DNA of 63,157 nucleotides, taken from positions 1 through 63,157 of the forward strand of contig NZ_SMME01000862.1 of assembly GCF_009711465.1 (NCBI RefSeq), given 5' to 3'. This stretch comes from Parendozoicomonas verongulae. GTDB lineage: Bacteria > Pseudomonadota > Gammaproteobacteria > Pseudomonadales > Endozoicomonadaceae. Below the pieces are notes generated by a model. It ran no database searches. It was not told the DNA's origin and saw only the letters and a program-made list of their open reading frames with translations. The translations under genes were made by a program, and so were the position numbers. Below, in pieces: positions 26,800 through 37,637 of this stretch. Position 1 is the first letter of the stretch, and the number at the start of each line of letters is the position of its first letter.

Positions 26800-28266
26800 A
26801 TGAGCGAAGAAATATTGATGAATATCACGCCCATGGAGTCCCGTGTGGCACTGGTAGAGAATGGCGTTCTGCAGGAGGTGTATGTAGAGCGTTATCGCAG
26901 CCGTGGTATTGTCGGCAACATCTATAAAGGGAAGGTTGTCAGGGTTCTGCCCGGCATGCAGGCGGCTTTCGTGGATATTGGCCTGGAGCGCGCTGCGTTT
27001 ATCCATGCCAGCGAAATCTACGAGCGGGGCGAAAAGGCCGACGGTCAGGAACCCGGCATTGTGGAACTGGTGCATGAAGGGCAGGCGCTGGTGGTGCAGG
27101 TTACTAAAGACCCTATCGGCTCCAAAGGTGCCCGTCTCACCACTCATATCTCTATTCCTGCCCGCTATCTCGTTTTTATGCCCCACAATACCCATGTTGG
27201 TATCTCTCTGCGTATCGAGGATACAGGGGAGCGTGACCGTCTGCGCACCATTGTTGAAGAGGTTATGGATAGAGAAGGCCTTAAGGATAAGGGCGGCTTT
27301 ATACTGCGAACTGCAGCGGAAGGCATAAGCGATAAAGAGATTTTAGCGGATATCCTTTTCCTCCATCGTCTCTGGGAAACAGTGGAAGAGCAGCGCAAAT
27401 CCAATAAGGCACCTTCCTGCATTTATGAAGACTTGCCCCTGCACCTGCGCACTATGCGAGATCTGGTGGAACCGGATATTGAAAAAATCCGCATCGATTC
27501 TGAAGAAACCTTCAACAAGGTGAAGAAGTTTGTACGCAAGCTGGTACCCCACCTGGACGGTCGAGTTGAGTACTACACAGGTGAACGCCCTATCTTCGAT
27601 CTGTTCAGTGTGGAAGATGAAATCAACCGCGCTATGTCCCGTCGGGTTGAGCTAAAGTCTGGCGGCTATCTGATTATTGATCAGACCGAAGCCATGACTA
27701 CCATTGATGTGAACACGGGCGGCTTCGTTGGTCATCGCAACCTTGAAGAGACTATTTTCAAAACCAATCTGGAAGCAGCCCATGCTATCGCCCGGCAACT
27801 GCGCCTGCGCAATCTTGGCGGCATCATCATTATCGACTTTATTGATATGGAAGATGTAGAGCATCAGCGTCAGGTTCTGCGGACGCTGGAAAGAATGCTG
27901 GAGCGGGATCACGCTAAAACCAATATTACCGGCGTATCTGAGCTGGGGCTGGTGGAGATGACCCGCAAGCGCACGCGGGAATCGTTAGAAAACACACTGT
28001 GTGAACCATGTCCAACCTGTCAGGGGCGGGGCACGTTGAAAACAGCAGAAACGGTTTGCTACGAAATTTTCCGGGAAATCATGCGGGAAGCGCGCACCTA
28101 CGAGAGCGACAGCTACCTTGTACTGGCTTCCGAACAGGTTGTGGATCAACTGCTGGATGAAGAGTCGGACAATGTAGCTGAACTGGAATCGGCCATGAAA
28201 AAAACTATTCGTTTTCAGGTGGAGCCCCGTTACAGCCAGGAGCAGTTTGACGTTGTTCTGGTGTGA
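26800..28266 (+). CDS. rng: Ribonuclease G
   Basis: This 488-aa endoribonuclease trims the 16S rRNA 5' end and degrades some mRNAs. It starts with the RNase E/G N-terminus (ILMNITPMESRVALVENGVLQ), then an S1 domain (GNIYKGKVVRVLPGMQAAFVDIG), then the catalytic DNase-like part with IDVNTGGFVG and IIIIDFIDM, which carry the metal-binding Asp residues. The Zn-link CEPCPTCQGRG is present. Length fits RNase G and not RNase E. It lies between maf and yhdP, the standard location. Confidence 0.97.
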   Translation: MSEEILMNITPMESRVALVENGVLQEVYVERYRSRGIVGNIYKGKVVRVLPGMQAAFVDIGLERAAFIHASEIYERGEKADGQEPGIVELVHEGQALVVQVTKDPIGSKGARLTTHISIPARYLVFMPHNTHVGISLRIEDTGERDRLRTIVEEVMDREGLKDKGGFILRTAAEGISDKEILADILFLHRLWETVEEQRKSNKAPSCIYEDLPLHLRTMRDLVEPDIEKIRIDSEETFNKVKKFVRKLVPHLDGRVEYYTGERPIFDLFSVEDEINRAMSRRVELKSGGYLIIDQTEAMTTIDVNTGGFVGHRNLEETIFKTNLEAAHAIARQLRLRNLGGIIIIDFIDMEDVEHQRQVLRTLERMLERDHAKTNITGVSELGLVEMTRKRTRESLENTLCEPCPTCQGRGTLKTAETVCYEIFREIMREARTYESDSYLVLASEQVVDQLLDEESDNVAELESAMKKTIRFQVEPRYSQEQFDVVLV

Positions 28267-28357
28267 GTAAATAGAAAGGACATTAACGCTTGAATCAGCG
28301 CTTTTTTAGTCGTGACCTCAGTAACCGGTGCCTGTGCGCCGGTTTTGTGTATAGTCG

Positions 28358-31300
28358 ATGAAACGTATCGCTCTGCACATTTCCCGTGCAACCAAAGTCG
28401 CTCTTGTTTTCCTGCTGGTGCTGGTGGCTATGGCGCTCTCGGTTGCGCGTTTGCTTTTGCCAATGGTGGATGATCTGCGCGAGCAGGTGCAGGAGCAGAT
28501 CAGTGCAGTAGTCGGTGCTCCGGTTGACCTGGGAGAGCTCTCCGGCTCAGTTGTGAACTTTAATCTTGCGGTTGAAGTGAGCGAGTTAACGGTTTTTCAA
28601 CCGCAACACCCTGCGCAAACCAGCCTGCAGTTAACAGATATTGTGCTCGAGTTAGACACTCTTTCCAGTCTGACGCATATGCAGCCTGTTTTTCAGCGCA
28701 TATCTATTGGCGATGGACGGTTAATGGTGGATGGGCAGCCGGGCTCTCTTGCTCTTACTGGATTCCCTGCTTCCCCCGTGGAAGCTCACACAAGGCCAAA
28801 ACGTGAGCGGGCACATATTCGCAGAGTTCTGGATTTGATTGCGCAGCAAAGGCTGATTGATTTTCGGGATCTGCACTTTGTTTTTACTATGCCTTCCGGT
28901 GAAACCAACGAGGTGGCTGTTCGTCGTATGGTTCTGTCGGGCTCGCCTGTGAATAGAAGACTGGCGGCAGTGATTGAGACGGATACCGGGCAGGAAGTGA
29001 ACCTGACTATGCACTTGTCAGGGCGTGCCTACAGCTGGCCGGATGTGATGCTGGGGGGGTATGTGTCAGTACCATCAATCGACCTCAAACCCTGGCTGCC
29101 TTTGTTGCCCAAAGCCCTGAAAGAAGAAACCGGACTACAAATCAACCAATTGCATTCCGGCACAAAGCTGTGGTTCTCCTATACCCCCCAGGGGTGGGAT
29201 GTGCGCGGGCAGGTTCGCTCAGACATGCTGGATGTGGATTGGAAGGGACAAACCCTTCCACCCCTGACAGCATTACGCTCAGATATCGCCTTGACATTTT
29301 CGCGGGAAGAGCCCCCTCGGCTTTGGTTGAATGACCTGTCGTTTATATACTCAGGCTTTCCTTACCCAGAAAGCAATTTGTTTATGGAGTGGCGCGACAA
29401 AGGTGAGCGCAGCTTTACCCTGACGGCTGATACCGTTCACCTCCAGCCTTTGGCTCTCGCTATTACGGCTTCAAAGCAAATGCCGAAGATTGTAGATGAC
29501 GTAGTGGCTCGGCTGGCTCCCCGTGGACGCTTAAATAATTTTGTTCTGCGGACCTACCCCGACCGTAAACCCTTCGATTTTGAACTGACGGCTGATATGC
29601 GCAACGTGGGGGTTGACCACTATTATGGGGCACCTTCTGGTGAGCGGGTAAACGGCAGTTTTCGTATGAATGCTAATGCTGGCGTGATTGATGTGGATAG
29701 CTCCGAGTTTACTCTTGGGCTGGAAAACGTATTTGATGATGTCTGGAACTTTGATCGCGTCGTCGGGCGTTTGTACTGGCATATCGTGGATGATGTTTAC
29801 GTACTGCGCTCTGATGGCTTGTCTCTCCATGGTGGAGAAGGCGTTCTGAACACCCGCTTACGTTTGGACATTCCTTTCGATGCCAGCAAAAACATCTGGA
29901 TGGCGCTGGAGGCGGGTGTTGTTGATGGTGATATTGCTTATGCCGGTAAATACCTGCCCACCAAAGCCGCGATGTCCAATGAACTGTCGGACTGGCTGAC
30001 GGGGGCTATTAAAGGCGGCGATATTCGTCAGGGAGCGTTTATCTGGAATGGTCCTCTCACCGGCCCGTATGTCCCTAATGATACAAGCTGGGGGTTATTT
30101 TTTGATGTCTCCAAAACAGCTTTTGCCTTTGATGCGAACTGGCCGGCAGTAACAGATATTGATGGGCTGGTTTCTGTGGATCAGGACGAAGCGCTGGTGC
30201 GAGCAGATAAGGCCAGGCTTTACGACAGCCGCCTGTCTGGGGTTACAGCGTTTGTGCCGGAGATATTGGGTAATAAACCGTTGATGCTGAATATTAAAGG
30301 GCAAGCTGCCAGTGATGGTGTAGATGGCCTGCGCATCCTGCAGGAGACACCTGTTGCTACAGCTATCAATCATGCAGCTGATCGTTGGAGTATGACTGGT
30401 CCTCTTGCTGTCAACCTTGATCTGGATATTCCTCTTACCGCTGGAGCTGAAGGTGACTACCGGATAGGTGTGCGATTGAACAACAATAGTTTTACAGTTC
30501 CTGAGGCAAATATTACCGGCAACGCATTGAATGGAGAGGTGCTCTACTCCTCTAAGGGGTTATCTGGCAGGGATTTAACAGGTGAAGTGTTCGGCAACCC
30601 AGCCTCGCTAAATCTCTCTACCAGAAAAACAGGGAAATCTGAAACAACACTGCTGGATGTGAAAAGCCGGGTTTCCATGGAGACGCTGTCGAAGTGGTTA
30701 GGTCAGGACTTTTATGGGCTGGCGACGGGTGAAACGGATTATCGTGCGAAAGTGAGTATTGGCAACAGTGTGAAAGTGGATGTGACATCTGATTTAACAG
30801 GTGTTGCAACAACGCTGCCTGCCCCACTGAGTAAGTCTGCCAAGGATAGAGAGCCCATAAGAGTCAGCGTAAATGTGGCGAAAGGACAGCCGGTTACTGT
30901 TCGTGCTGAGCTGGAGCAAAAAGCTGTTCTTGGAATGAAACTGGACGATAAAGGTCGCCTGACCAGTGTGGGAGCGCACTTTGGTGAAGGTAAGCTGTTT
31001 GCACCCAAGAGCCTATATCCTGAAACCGGCATTTTATTAACCGGACAATTGAATGAACTCCAGCTGCAGCCCTGGGTGCAGTGGTGGAATAATTCTCCCT
31101 TTGCTGGTGATGCCTTAGAGGAAAGCACGTCACAATCAACAACCCCTGCCAATCAGTCATCAACTGGATTGCTATCACACATTGAGGTGAAGAACTTTGG
31201 TGTTCGCCACCTTTTCTGGAGTGGTGACGATGAGATTTTCTCTGATTCTCTGGTGGATATTTCCCGTGATGGACAGGCGTGGGACGTGCGCTTTGTTGCT

Positions 31301-32365
31301 CCCGATCTTGTAGGTTCTGTGTCCGTGTTGGGTGGAGACGAACCTCTCAAAGTTGATATTGACAGGCTGGATATTCCTTCTTCTGTACTGCCTCAACACA
31401 AGGTAGAAACGGACGAGCAGGGACGTGCGATACCACTTCCCCCCGAGAAAGACGATGAAGATCCTCTGGAGCAGGTTGATCCTGCATCCTTGCCAGATAT
31501 GAATGTTACTATCCGCAAAATTCGTCTGAGTGGTCGAGACTTCGGGCACCTGTCTTTTAATGGTAGAGGCATAAAAGACGGAGTTCAGGTGAATGATATT
31601 CAAGGGGAGTTAGGAAATGGCGTATTTGATGGGTCGCTAACATGGCGGCTGCAGAATAAACTGCATAAAACAACGCTGACTGCCAGCTTTGGCAGCTCGG
31701 ATATTGAAACCATGCTGGAGAGCTGGGGATACCCTAATCTTCTTACAGCGAAAAAACTCGATGACCGCATTAACCTGAACTGGCAGGGTTCTCCGGCAGA
31801 TTTTGATATGAATGATCTGACTGGCGATTTGACCTTTGATATTCGCGATGGGCGCTTCCTTTCTGTAGATACGGCCTCCGGAGCACTGCGCTTGTTTGGT
31901 GTGCTGAACCTTGATGCAATTACGCGACGCCTGCGCCTGGATTTCTCTGACCTTTATAGTAGCGGCATGGCGTTTGACAGCGTAAAGGGAAAAATGAACT
32001 TTCAAAATGGTTTGATTACTTTCAGTGAGCCTGTTGTAGTCAAAGGGCCGGCAACGGATTTACACCTTGGCGGGCAGCTGTATGTGCCGGATCGTTCCCT
32101 GAATATGGAATTGGTCGTAACCCTGCCGGTGACCCAGAATCTTTCTGTAGTAAGCTTGCTGCTTGGGCAGCCCTACATTGCCGGTGCCACCTATCTGTTC
32201 GACAAGCTTCTTGGTAGTACAGTGGAGCCGTTCGCCAGCCTGCGTTACGAAATCAAAGGCAGCTTCTCAGAACCGGAAGTGAGGCTGGATCGGCTGTTTT
32301 CCAACAAAGTCGGCAGCAAAAAACAGCCACAAAAGCGTGACCCGGAAGCTCTGCAGAGGGAGTGA
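28358..32365 (+). CDS. yhdP: YhdP family protein (AsmA-like phospholipid transporter)
   Basis: This very large 1335-aa protein has one N-terminal membrane helix ([21 protein letters not shown]) and a long periplasmic beta-rich body. In E. coli YhdP, together with TamB and YdbH, carries phospholipids from the inner to the outer membrane. The C-terminal AsmA-like part reads [25 protein letters not shown] and [22 protein letters not shown]. Length is near the family norm of about 1270. It sits between rng and tldD as usual; Pseudomonas has a nitrilase gene between yhdP and tldD, which is missing here. Confidence 0.94.
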   Translation: MKRIALHISRATKVALVFLLVLVAMALSVARLLLPMVDDLREQVQEQISAVVGAPVDLGELSGSVVNFNLAVEVSELTVFQPQHPAQTSLQLTDIVLELDTLSSLTHMQPVFQRISIGDGRLMVDGQPGSLALTGFPASPVEAHTRPKRERAHIRRVLDLIAQQRLIDFRDLHFVFTMPSGETNEVAVRRMVLSGSPVNRRLAAVIETDTGQEVNLTMHLSGRAYSWPDVMLGGYVSVPSIDLKPWLPLLPKALKEETGLQINQLHSGTKLWFSYTPQGWDVRGQVRSDMLDVDWKGQTLPPLTALRSDIALTFSREEPPRLWLNDLSFIYSGFPYPESNLFMEWRDKGERSFTLTADTVHLQPLALAITASKQMPKIVDDVVARLAPRGRLNNFVLRTYPDRKPFDFELTADMRNVGVDHYYGAPSGERVNGSFRMNANAGVIDVDSSEFTLGLENVFDDVWNFDRVVGRLYWHIVDDVYVLRSDGLSLHGGEGVLNTRLRLDIPFDASKNIWMALEAGVVDGDIAYAGKYLPTKAAMSNELSDWLTGAIKGGDIRQGAFIWNGPLTGPYVPNDTSWGLFFDVSKTAFAFDANWPAVTDIDGLVSVDQDEALVRADKARLYDSRLSGVTAFVPEILGNKPLMLNIKGQAASDGVDGLRILQETPVATAINHAADRWSMTGPLAVNLDLDIPLTAGAEGDYRIGVRLNNNSFTVPEANITGNALNGEVLYSSKGLSGRDLTGEVFGNPASLNLSTRKTGKSETTLLDVKSRVSMETLSKWLGQDFYGLATGETDYRAKVSIGNSVKVDVTSDLTGVATTLPAPLSKSAKDREPIRVSVNVAKGQPVTVRAELEQKAVLGMKLDDKGRLTSVGAHFGEGKLFAPKSLYPETGILLTGQLNELQLQPWVQWWNNSPFAGDALEESTSQSTTPANQSSTGLLSHIEVKNFGVRHLFWSGDDEIFSDSLVDISRDGQAWDVRFVAPDLVGSVSVLGGDEPLKVDIDRLDIPSSVLPQHKVETDEQGRAIPLPPEKDDEDPLEQVDPASLPDMNVTIRKIRLSGRDFGHLSFNGRGIKDGVQVNDIQGELGNGVFDGSLTWRLQNKLHKTTLTASFGSSDIETMLESWGYPNLLTAKKLDDRINLNWQGSPADFDMNDLTGDLTFDIRDGRFLSVDTASGALRLFGVLNLDAITRRLRLDFSDLYSSGMAFDSVKGKMNFQNGLITFSEPVVVKGPATDLHLGGQLYVPDRSLNMELVVTLPVTQNLSVVSLLLGQPYIAGATYLFDKLLGSTVEPFASLRYEIKGSFSEPEVRLDRLFSNKVGSKKQPQKRDPEALQRE

Positions 32366-32433
32366 TGGCTATTGCCTCATCACTCCCCCTCCCATACCAT
32401 GAAGATCGACGTAATTCAGGGAACACCTGCCAG

Positions 32434-33876
32434 ATGACCGATATTCTGACCCAGGCTAAACAGCAGCTACTCGTACCTTCCGCTCTCGATGAGGGCCATT
32501 TGGAGAGGGTTATTCACGGTATGCTCGGGCATCGGATCGATGCCGCAGATCTTTATTTTCAGAGCGTACGCCATGAAGGTTGGGTGCTGGAAGATGGCAT
32601 CGTAAAGGAAGGCAGCTTTAATGCTGACCGTGGTGTAGGTGTGCGCGCAGTCAGCGGTGAGAAGACGGGCTTCGCCTACGCAAATGATATTGCTCTTTCC
32701 TCTCTGGAAGCTGCGGCGGGGGCATCTCGCAGTATTGCCCGTGCAGGGCAGGATCGTCAGGTGCAGGCCTGGAGCCGCAGCCAGCCTCTGGCGCTTTACA
32801 ATGATGCCAATCCCCTCGACTCCCTCTCCCGGGACGACAAAGTCAAGCTTTTGAAAGATATGGATGCAGAAGCGCGCCGCATCGATAATCGTGTGAAGCA
32901 GGTGAGTGTGAGTCTGGCCGGTGTGCACGAATATGTGCTGGTGGCGGCAGCCGATGGCACACTGTCTGGCGATGTACGTCCGCTGGTGCGTTTGAATATC
33001 TCCGTGATTGTTGAAGACAAAGGCCGCCGTGAGCGTGGTTCTTACGGCGGTGGCGGGCGTGGAGATTACAGCATGTTCTTCCAGGGGAACCTGTGGAAGA
33101 AGTATGCGGCAGAAGCTGTGCGTCAGGCTCTGGTAAACCTGGAAGCGGTGGCGGCACCTGCCGGAGCCATGCCGGTGGTGCTGGGGGCAGGCTGGAATGG
33201 CGTTCTTCTCCATGAAGCCGTTGGCCATGGGCTGGAAGGTGACTTCAACCGTAAGGGCAGCTCTATGTATTCTGGTCGTATTGGTGAGCGGGTTGCTTCA
33301 CCTCTATGCACCATTGTGGATGATGGCACCCTTGCGGGCCGCCGTGGCTCTCTCAATGTAGACGACGAAGGCGTAACAGCGTCCAATACTGTGCTGATTG
33401 AAAACGGCATCCTTAAGGGCTATATGCAGGATAAGATGAACGCTCGCCTGATGGGGGTTCAGTCTACAGGCAACGGCCGTCGTGAGTCTTATGCTCATCT
33501 GCCTCTGCCCCGCATGACCAACACCTATATGCTGGCAGGCCAGCATGAGAAGGATGAGATTATTGCTTCTGTGGAGAAAGGTATTTATGTGGCAAACATG
33601 GGGGGCGGCCAGGTGGATATTACCTCGGGCAAGTTTGTGTTCTCCACCAGTGAGGCTTACCTCATTGAAGGGGGTAAGATTACTGCTCCGGTGAAAGGCG
33701 CAACGCTGATTGGTAATGGCCCGGATGTGATGAACAGGGTGTCCATGGTGGGTAATGATCTTGAACTGGATACCGGGGTTGGGGTTTGTGGTAAAGAAGG
33801 TCAGTCTGTTCCTGTGGGGGTTGGTCAGCCGACTTTGAAGATTGATGAGATTACTGTGGGTGGCACCAGCGCCTGA
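32434..33876 (+). CDS. tldD: Metalloprotease TldD
   Basis: This 480-aa protein forms a heterodimer with PmbA/TldE and cleaves unfolded or modified peptides (such as microcin B17 precursors and CcdA in E. coli). The zinc motif [11 protein letters not shown] is intact, followed by [10 protein letters not shown]. Start [13 protein letters not shown] gives the family length; an upstream ATG would add 24 unrelated residues, though AGGGA is rather far (12 nt) from the chosen ATG. pmbA lies just beyond darP. Confidence 0.95.
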   Translation: MTDILTQAKQQLLVPSALDEGHLERVIHGMLGHRIDAADLYFQSVRHEGWVLEDGIVKEGSFNADRGVGVRAVSGEKTGFAYANDIALSSLEAAAGASRSIARAGQDRQVQAWSRSQPLALYNDANPLDSLSRDDKVKLLKDMDAEARRIDNRVKQVSVSLAGVHEYVLVAAADGTLSGDVRPLVRLNISVIVEDKGRRERGSYGGGGRGDYSMFFQGNLWKKYAAEAVRQALVNLEAVAAPAGAMPVVLGAGWNGVLLHEAVGHGLEGDFNRKGSSMYSGRIGERVASPLCTIVDDGTLAGRRGSLNVDDEGVTASNTVLIENGILKGYMQDKMNARLMGVQSTGNGRRESYAHLPLPRMTNTYMLAGQHEKDEIIASVEKGIYVANMGGGQVDITSGKFVFSTSEAYLIEGGKITAPVKGATLIGNGPDVMNRVSMVGNDLELDTGVGVCGKEGQSVPVGVGQPTLKIDEITVGGTSA

Positions 33877-33888
33877 TTGAGTTCAGGC

Positions 33889-33990
33889 GGTGGGAGGTTT
33901 CTGGCTGTTTCCCGTACCGATGGGCAGTCCCTGCCCTGCGGTACTAACCGGCCATCCATGGCCTCTGAAAACAGCCAGAAACCTCCCACC
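33889..33990. repeat. Large nested palindrome (three-way junction) after tldD
   Basis: Perfect 22-nt inverted arms (33889-33910 and 33969-33990; arm starts GGTGGGAGGTTTCTGG) enclose two further perfect hairpins: GTACCG..GGGCAG-TCC-CTGCCC..CGGTAC (33914-33944) and GGCCAT-CC-ATGGCC (33950-33963). The whole folds as a three-way junction in RNA or a cruciform in DNA. It fills the space between convergent tldD and darP. It has no T run, so it is not a plain terminator; a mobile palindromic element or structured RNA is possible. Confidence 0.9.
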
Positions 33991-34008
33991 ACCTCTGTGA
34001 GTTATGTG

Positions 34009-34536
34009 TTAGTTTTCACTCACTTCCCGTAAATAACGAAACAGCTTTTTGCTGACCGTTGCTTTCTTCTCTTCATTTTTCTCTTTGCTCACATTGCGAA
34101 TCAGCTGACGCAGATGCTGGGCATCGGTAGCTGGATAGGCTTCCATAAATTCACCCAGTGCTGCATTACCTTCTTCTACCAGACGATCACGCCAGCGTTC
34201 CAGCAGGTGGAAACGGCGGTTGTACTCGTCGCTGCTGGTGTCTAGCAGGGCCAGCTGGTGGCGGATGGCGTCGATGTCCTGATCCAGCATCAGTTTACCG
34301 ATAAAGCCGAAGTGACGTTTACGGGCGTTATGGCTGGTGATTCGCTTGGTTTCCAGCAGGGCATCTACAATACGGCCTTCCAGCGGGAATTTTTCCAGTT
34401 GACCGGGTTTCAGGTTGGAGAGCTTTTCGCCCAGTTCGCGGAGTTCGTGGGCATCTCGCTTGAGTTCGGACTTGCTGACCAGGATGATCTCTTCGTCCTG
34501 TTCTTCCTCAAAGAGAGGTTCTCTGTTCTTGCGCAT
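34009..34536 (-). CDS. darP: Ribosome biogenesis factor DarP (YjgA)
   Basis: This 175-aa cytoplasmic protein is the DUF615/YjgA family that binds pre-50S ribosomal particles. Typical blocks are ILVSKSELKRDAHELRELGEKL, DALLETKRITSHNARKRHFGFIGKLM and RLVEEGNAALGEFMEAYP. The N-terminus is acidic (EEEQDEEI). It lies between tldD and pmbA in the opposite direction, the arrangement found in Pseudomonas. Confidence 0.95.
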   Translation of the reverse strand: MRKNREPLFEEEQDEEIILVSKSELKRDAHELRELGEKLSNLKPGQLEKFPLEGRIVDALLETKRITSHNARKRHFGFIGKLMLDQDIDAIRHQLALLDTSSDEYNRRFHLLERWRDRLVEEGNAALGEFMEAYPATDAQHLRQLIRNVSKEKNEEKKATVSKKLFRYLREVSEN

Positions 34537-34642
34537 TCTGTAGCCAGTTAATGAAATATGGTCGCTATTGTAGGCTGCGGTTTACTCGCGGAAAAGCCCG
34601 GCTGTAGAATGTGGCTAAGAACCTATCGGATAGGGAGAGGTA

Positions 34643-35998
34643 ATGAACAGTCAGGTGCAACCGGTTATTGATCCGGTACTTGAGGAGCAGCGTCTGACCA
34701 CGCTGGTGTCCGACATTATTGATGAGGCCCGCAAGCAGGGGGCGACCGCCTGTGAAGTGGGGGCCAGCTCGGATGCCGGTTTGTCCACCACCGTGCGTAT
34801 GGGAGAAGTGGACACAGTCGAATTTAACAAAGATCAGGGTTTTGGTATCACTGTGTACTTTGGTCAGCGCAAAGGTTCGGCCAGCACCAGTGATGATACA
34901 CCAGAGGCGATTCGGGATACGGTGAGGGCAGCCTGTGATATCGCCCGTTACACCAGTGAAGACCCTTGCGCAGGTTTGGCGGATGCTGACCAGATGGCCA
35001 CTGAGTTCCCCGATCTCGATCTGTATCACCCTTGGGGTATCAGCGCAGAAGAGGCGATTGAGCGGGCTAAAGAGTGTGAAGATGCGGCCCGCAGTGCCAG
35101 CAATCTGATTACTAACTCCGATGGTGCAACGGTGAACTCCCATCAGGGTTGCCGTGTATACGGTAACAGTCACGGCTTTATTGGTCCTCATCGTTCCAGC
35201 CGTCAGAGTGCCAGCTGTGTGGTGATTGGTCAGCAGGGTGAAGAGATGCAGCGGGATTACTGGTACACAGTGGCCCGTGACGGCAATCAGCTGGAGGCGA
35301 TGGCTGATGTCGGCCGCAAGGCCGCTGAACGCACCCTGGGGCGTCTGGGAAGCCGTAAGGTATCTACCGCTACTGTGCCTGTGATTTTCAGTGCAGAGCT
35401 GGCAGGGGGCTTTGTGGGCCATCTTATGGGTGCTATCAGCGGTGGTGCCCTGTACCGTGAGTCTACATTCCTCCTGGACCATAAAGGTAAGAGGATTTTC
35501 CCTGACTGGGTGAATATCTACGAACGCCCTCAGCTAAAAGGCGGTATGGGCTCCATAGCTTTTGATGGTGATGGCCTGCAGACCCGCGACCAGTCCTTTA
35601 TCGTGGATGGTGTGCTGGAGAGCTACCTGTTGAGTACTTACTCCGCCCGTAAGTTGGGTATGACCAGTACCGCTAATGCTGGCGGTGCCCACAATCTGTT
35701 CCTTGACAGTAATGCCGGTGATCTGGATTCTCTGGTGAAGGATATGGGGACAGGCTTGCTGGTCACCAGCTTGATTGGTCAGGGTATCAACATGGTAACC
35801 GGTGACTACTCCCGTGGTGCCGGTGGTTTCTGGGTGGAGAATGGTGAGATCCAGTTCCCGGTTTCCGAAGTCACCATCGCAGGTAACCTGAAAGATATGT
35901 TTATGAATCTGCGGGCTGTGGGTAACGATATTGATCGTCGTGGCAATATCCAAAGCGGATCGCTGCTGGTGGACGGCATGACAGTTGCTGGCGAGTAA
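34643..35998 (+). CDS. pmbA: Metalloprotease PmbA (TldE)
   Basis: This 451-aa partner of TldD has the same fold but no zinc motif, as in the family. Typical blocks are NSDGATVNSHQGCRVYGNSHGF, VIFSAELAGGFVGHLMGAISGGALYRESTFL and the C-terminal GNLKDMFMNLRAVGNDID. AGGGAGAGG lies directly before the ATG. A strong palindrome follows its stop codon and runs into the next gene. Confidence 0.96.
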   Translation: MNSQVQPVIDPVLEEQRLTTLVSDIIDEARKQGATACEVGASSDAGLSTTVRMGEVDTVEFNKDQGFGITVYFGQRKGSASTSDDTPEAIRDTVRAACDIARYTSEDPCAGLADADQMATEFPDLDLYHPWGISAEEAIERAKECEDAARSASNLITNSDGATVNSHQGCRVYGNSHGFIGPHRSSRQSASCVVIGQQGEEMQRDYWYTVARDGNQLEAMADVGRKAAERTLGRLGSRKVSTATVPVIFSAELAGGFVGHLMGAISGGALYRESTFLLDHKGKRIFPDWVNIYERPQLKGGMGSIAFDGDGLQTRDQSFIVDGVLESYLLSTYSARKLGMTSTANAGGAHNLFLDSNAGDLDSLVKDMGTGLLVTSLIGQGINMVTGDYSRGAGGFWVENGEIQFPVSEVTIAGNLKDMFMNLRAVGNDIDRRGNIQSGSLLVDGMTVAGE

Positions 35999-36043
35999 CA
36001 AAACCTCAACAGACCCTGATAGTCATCGTGTTTTTCTCTACTA

Positions 36044-36073
36044 AACTTTCCGGCCAGATCTGGCCGGAAAGTT
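36044..36073 (+). terminator. Perfect 30-bp palindrome between pmbA and the peptide-binding-protein gene
   Basis: A gap-free palindrome, AACTTTCCGGCCAGA and its complement, followed by GTTTAT. It can end pmbA transcription. Its right arm also holds GGAAAG, the only purine run in range of the next ATG (36078), so in a readthrough RNA it would hide that ribosome binding site. Confidence 0.8.
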
Positions 36074-36077
36074 GTTT

Positions 36078-37637
36078 ATGAACCTACTCACTTCTCTTCG
36101 TATATTTTGTAGCTGTCTTTTTCTTGCGCCTCTTATCCCTTTTGCTGACACACTTGTGCGAGGACTCCCGGTAAAGCCCGTATCTCTTGATCCTCATCGC
36201 TTTCTGGGCTCACCAGAAGCGGCAGTGCTCAAGGATATGTTCGAAGGTTTAACTGTTCAGGATGAAGCTGGTAACCCTTCTCCGGGAGCAGCGGAGAGCT
36301 GGAGTGTGTCTGAGGATGGGCGAATATGGATTTTTCAGGTTCGGCAGGGGTTAACCTGGTCTGATGGCTCCCCTCTTACAGCAAAAGACTTTCTTTATAG
36401 CTTCCAGCGTCTGGCTGATCCGACAACCCGTGCTCAATACAGCTGGTATCTTGAGCTGGCAGGGGTTAGAAACAGCCATCAGGTGATAACGGGAGAGTTA
36501 CCCCCATCTGAGCTGGGTGTCCATGTGCTCAATGCACATACGTTGGTTATAGTGCTGGACGAACCACGCTCATGGCTTCCGGCTCTGCTGACGTTTCCTG
36601 CTTTTTTACCTGTTTCTGAACAGGCTATTCAAAGGTGCGGCCCTCTGTGGGCGGAGACGGAAGAATGTGCTGTCACTAATGGTCCTTATCGTTTTCTAGT
36701 GTGGAATGATGACAAAATTTTATTAGAGCGAAATTTAAAGTTTCATCGTGAATCTATGGAGGCTCCGGAGGAGGTTGTATGGAAAGTATTTGGCTCCATT
36801 CTGGATGAGGCTATGGCCTTTCAGCAGCAGGATCTTGATATCTCTTCGCCTATTCCAGTGGAACTGGGTATGTGGCAAAAGGGTGATACCGACGTACAGC
36901 GGCGCCAGCTCAATACCACTTATCTTGTCTTCAATCCTCAGGAGTCACGTCTGACACCGGAGCTGCGCCAGGCACTGGCTGATATTTTGGACAGGGAAGC
37001 CATTTATCCAGGTGGAGATAAGGCGGATCAGGCATGGACGCTGATTCCTCCGTGGACTCGTGGTTATCATTTTCAGCAACCCGATGCCGCGACGGTCAAT
37101 CAGGGAATACGGGATCAGCAGGCGAGAGCATTATTGGCACAAGCGGGGATTGATGAGCAAAACCCTGTACAGCTTGAATTTCTTACCACTCACTCAAACT
37201 ACAGTTGGCCAGTGAGATCTATTGCTGTGCAATGGCGCAGATTGCCCGGTGTGAATGTGAAGGTTGTGACTGTTGGCTGGGAAGAGTATGTGCACCGTAT
37301 CAACAGTGGGGATTACCATATTCTGCTGGGCCACTGGCTGGCGGCTTACAATGATCCTTCCGCATTTCTTTTGTTGGGAAGTCGGCACTTTACCTTATTT
37401 CCTCCCGGTTTAATGGACGAAAACTTTGAAGGTGAACTGCAGAAGGTTATGGGGCTGGCGGAGCCTGATGAAAAATATCAGCAACTGGAGCAGCGGCTGC
37501 TTGAGTGTTATTCGCTGGTGCCACTGTCACACATCCAGACTTCTCAGTGGGTGCAGCCCTATGTGAAAGGGTTTGATATGAAAAATCCGGAAGGATGGCT
37601 GCCGTCTTATCGCTTATCTATCAAGGACTATCCATAA
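36078..37637 (+). CDS. Peptide ABC transporter substrate-binding protein (OppA-like), orphan
   Basis: This 519-aa periplasmic solute-binding protein (family 5) has a Sec signal peptide (FCSCLFLAPLIPFA). Family blocks are VSLDPHRFLGSPEAAVLKDMFEGL, RQGLTWSDGSPLTAKDFLYSFQRL and DPSAFLLL. It should bind oligopeptides like OppA/MppA. No permease or ATPase genes are next to it, so it must share a transporter encoded elsewhere, or act as a sensor. An ATG 6 nt after a TTG is chosen as start. The end overlaps the convergent mgtE gene by 10 bases. Confidence 0.9.
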   Translation: MNLLTSLRIFCSCLFLAPLIPFADTLVRGLPVKPVSLDPHRFLGSPEAAVLKDMFEGLTVQDEAGNPSPGAAESWSVSEDGRIWIFQVRQGLTWSDGSPLTAKDFLYSFQRLADPTTRAQYSWYLELAGVRNSHQVITGELPPSELGVHVLNAHTLVIVLDEPRSWLPALLTFPAFLPVSEQAIQRCGPLWAETEECAVTNGPYRFLVWNDDKILLERNLKFHRESMEAPEEVVWKVFGSILDEAMAFQQQDLDISSPIPVELGMWQKGDTDVQRRQLNTTYLVFNPQESRLTPELRQALADILDREAIYPGGDKADQAWTLIPPWTRGYHFQQPDAATVNQGIRDQQARALLAQAGIDEQNPVQLEFLTTHSNYSWPVRSIAVQWRRLPGVNVKVVTVGWEEYVHRINSGDYHILLGHWLAAYNDPSAFLLLGSRHFTLFPPGLMDENFEGELQKVMGLAEPDEKYQQLEQRLLECYSLVPLSHIQTSQWVQPYVKGFDMKNPEGWLPSYRLSIKDYP

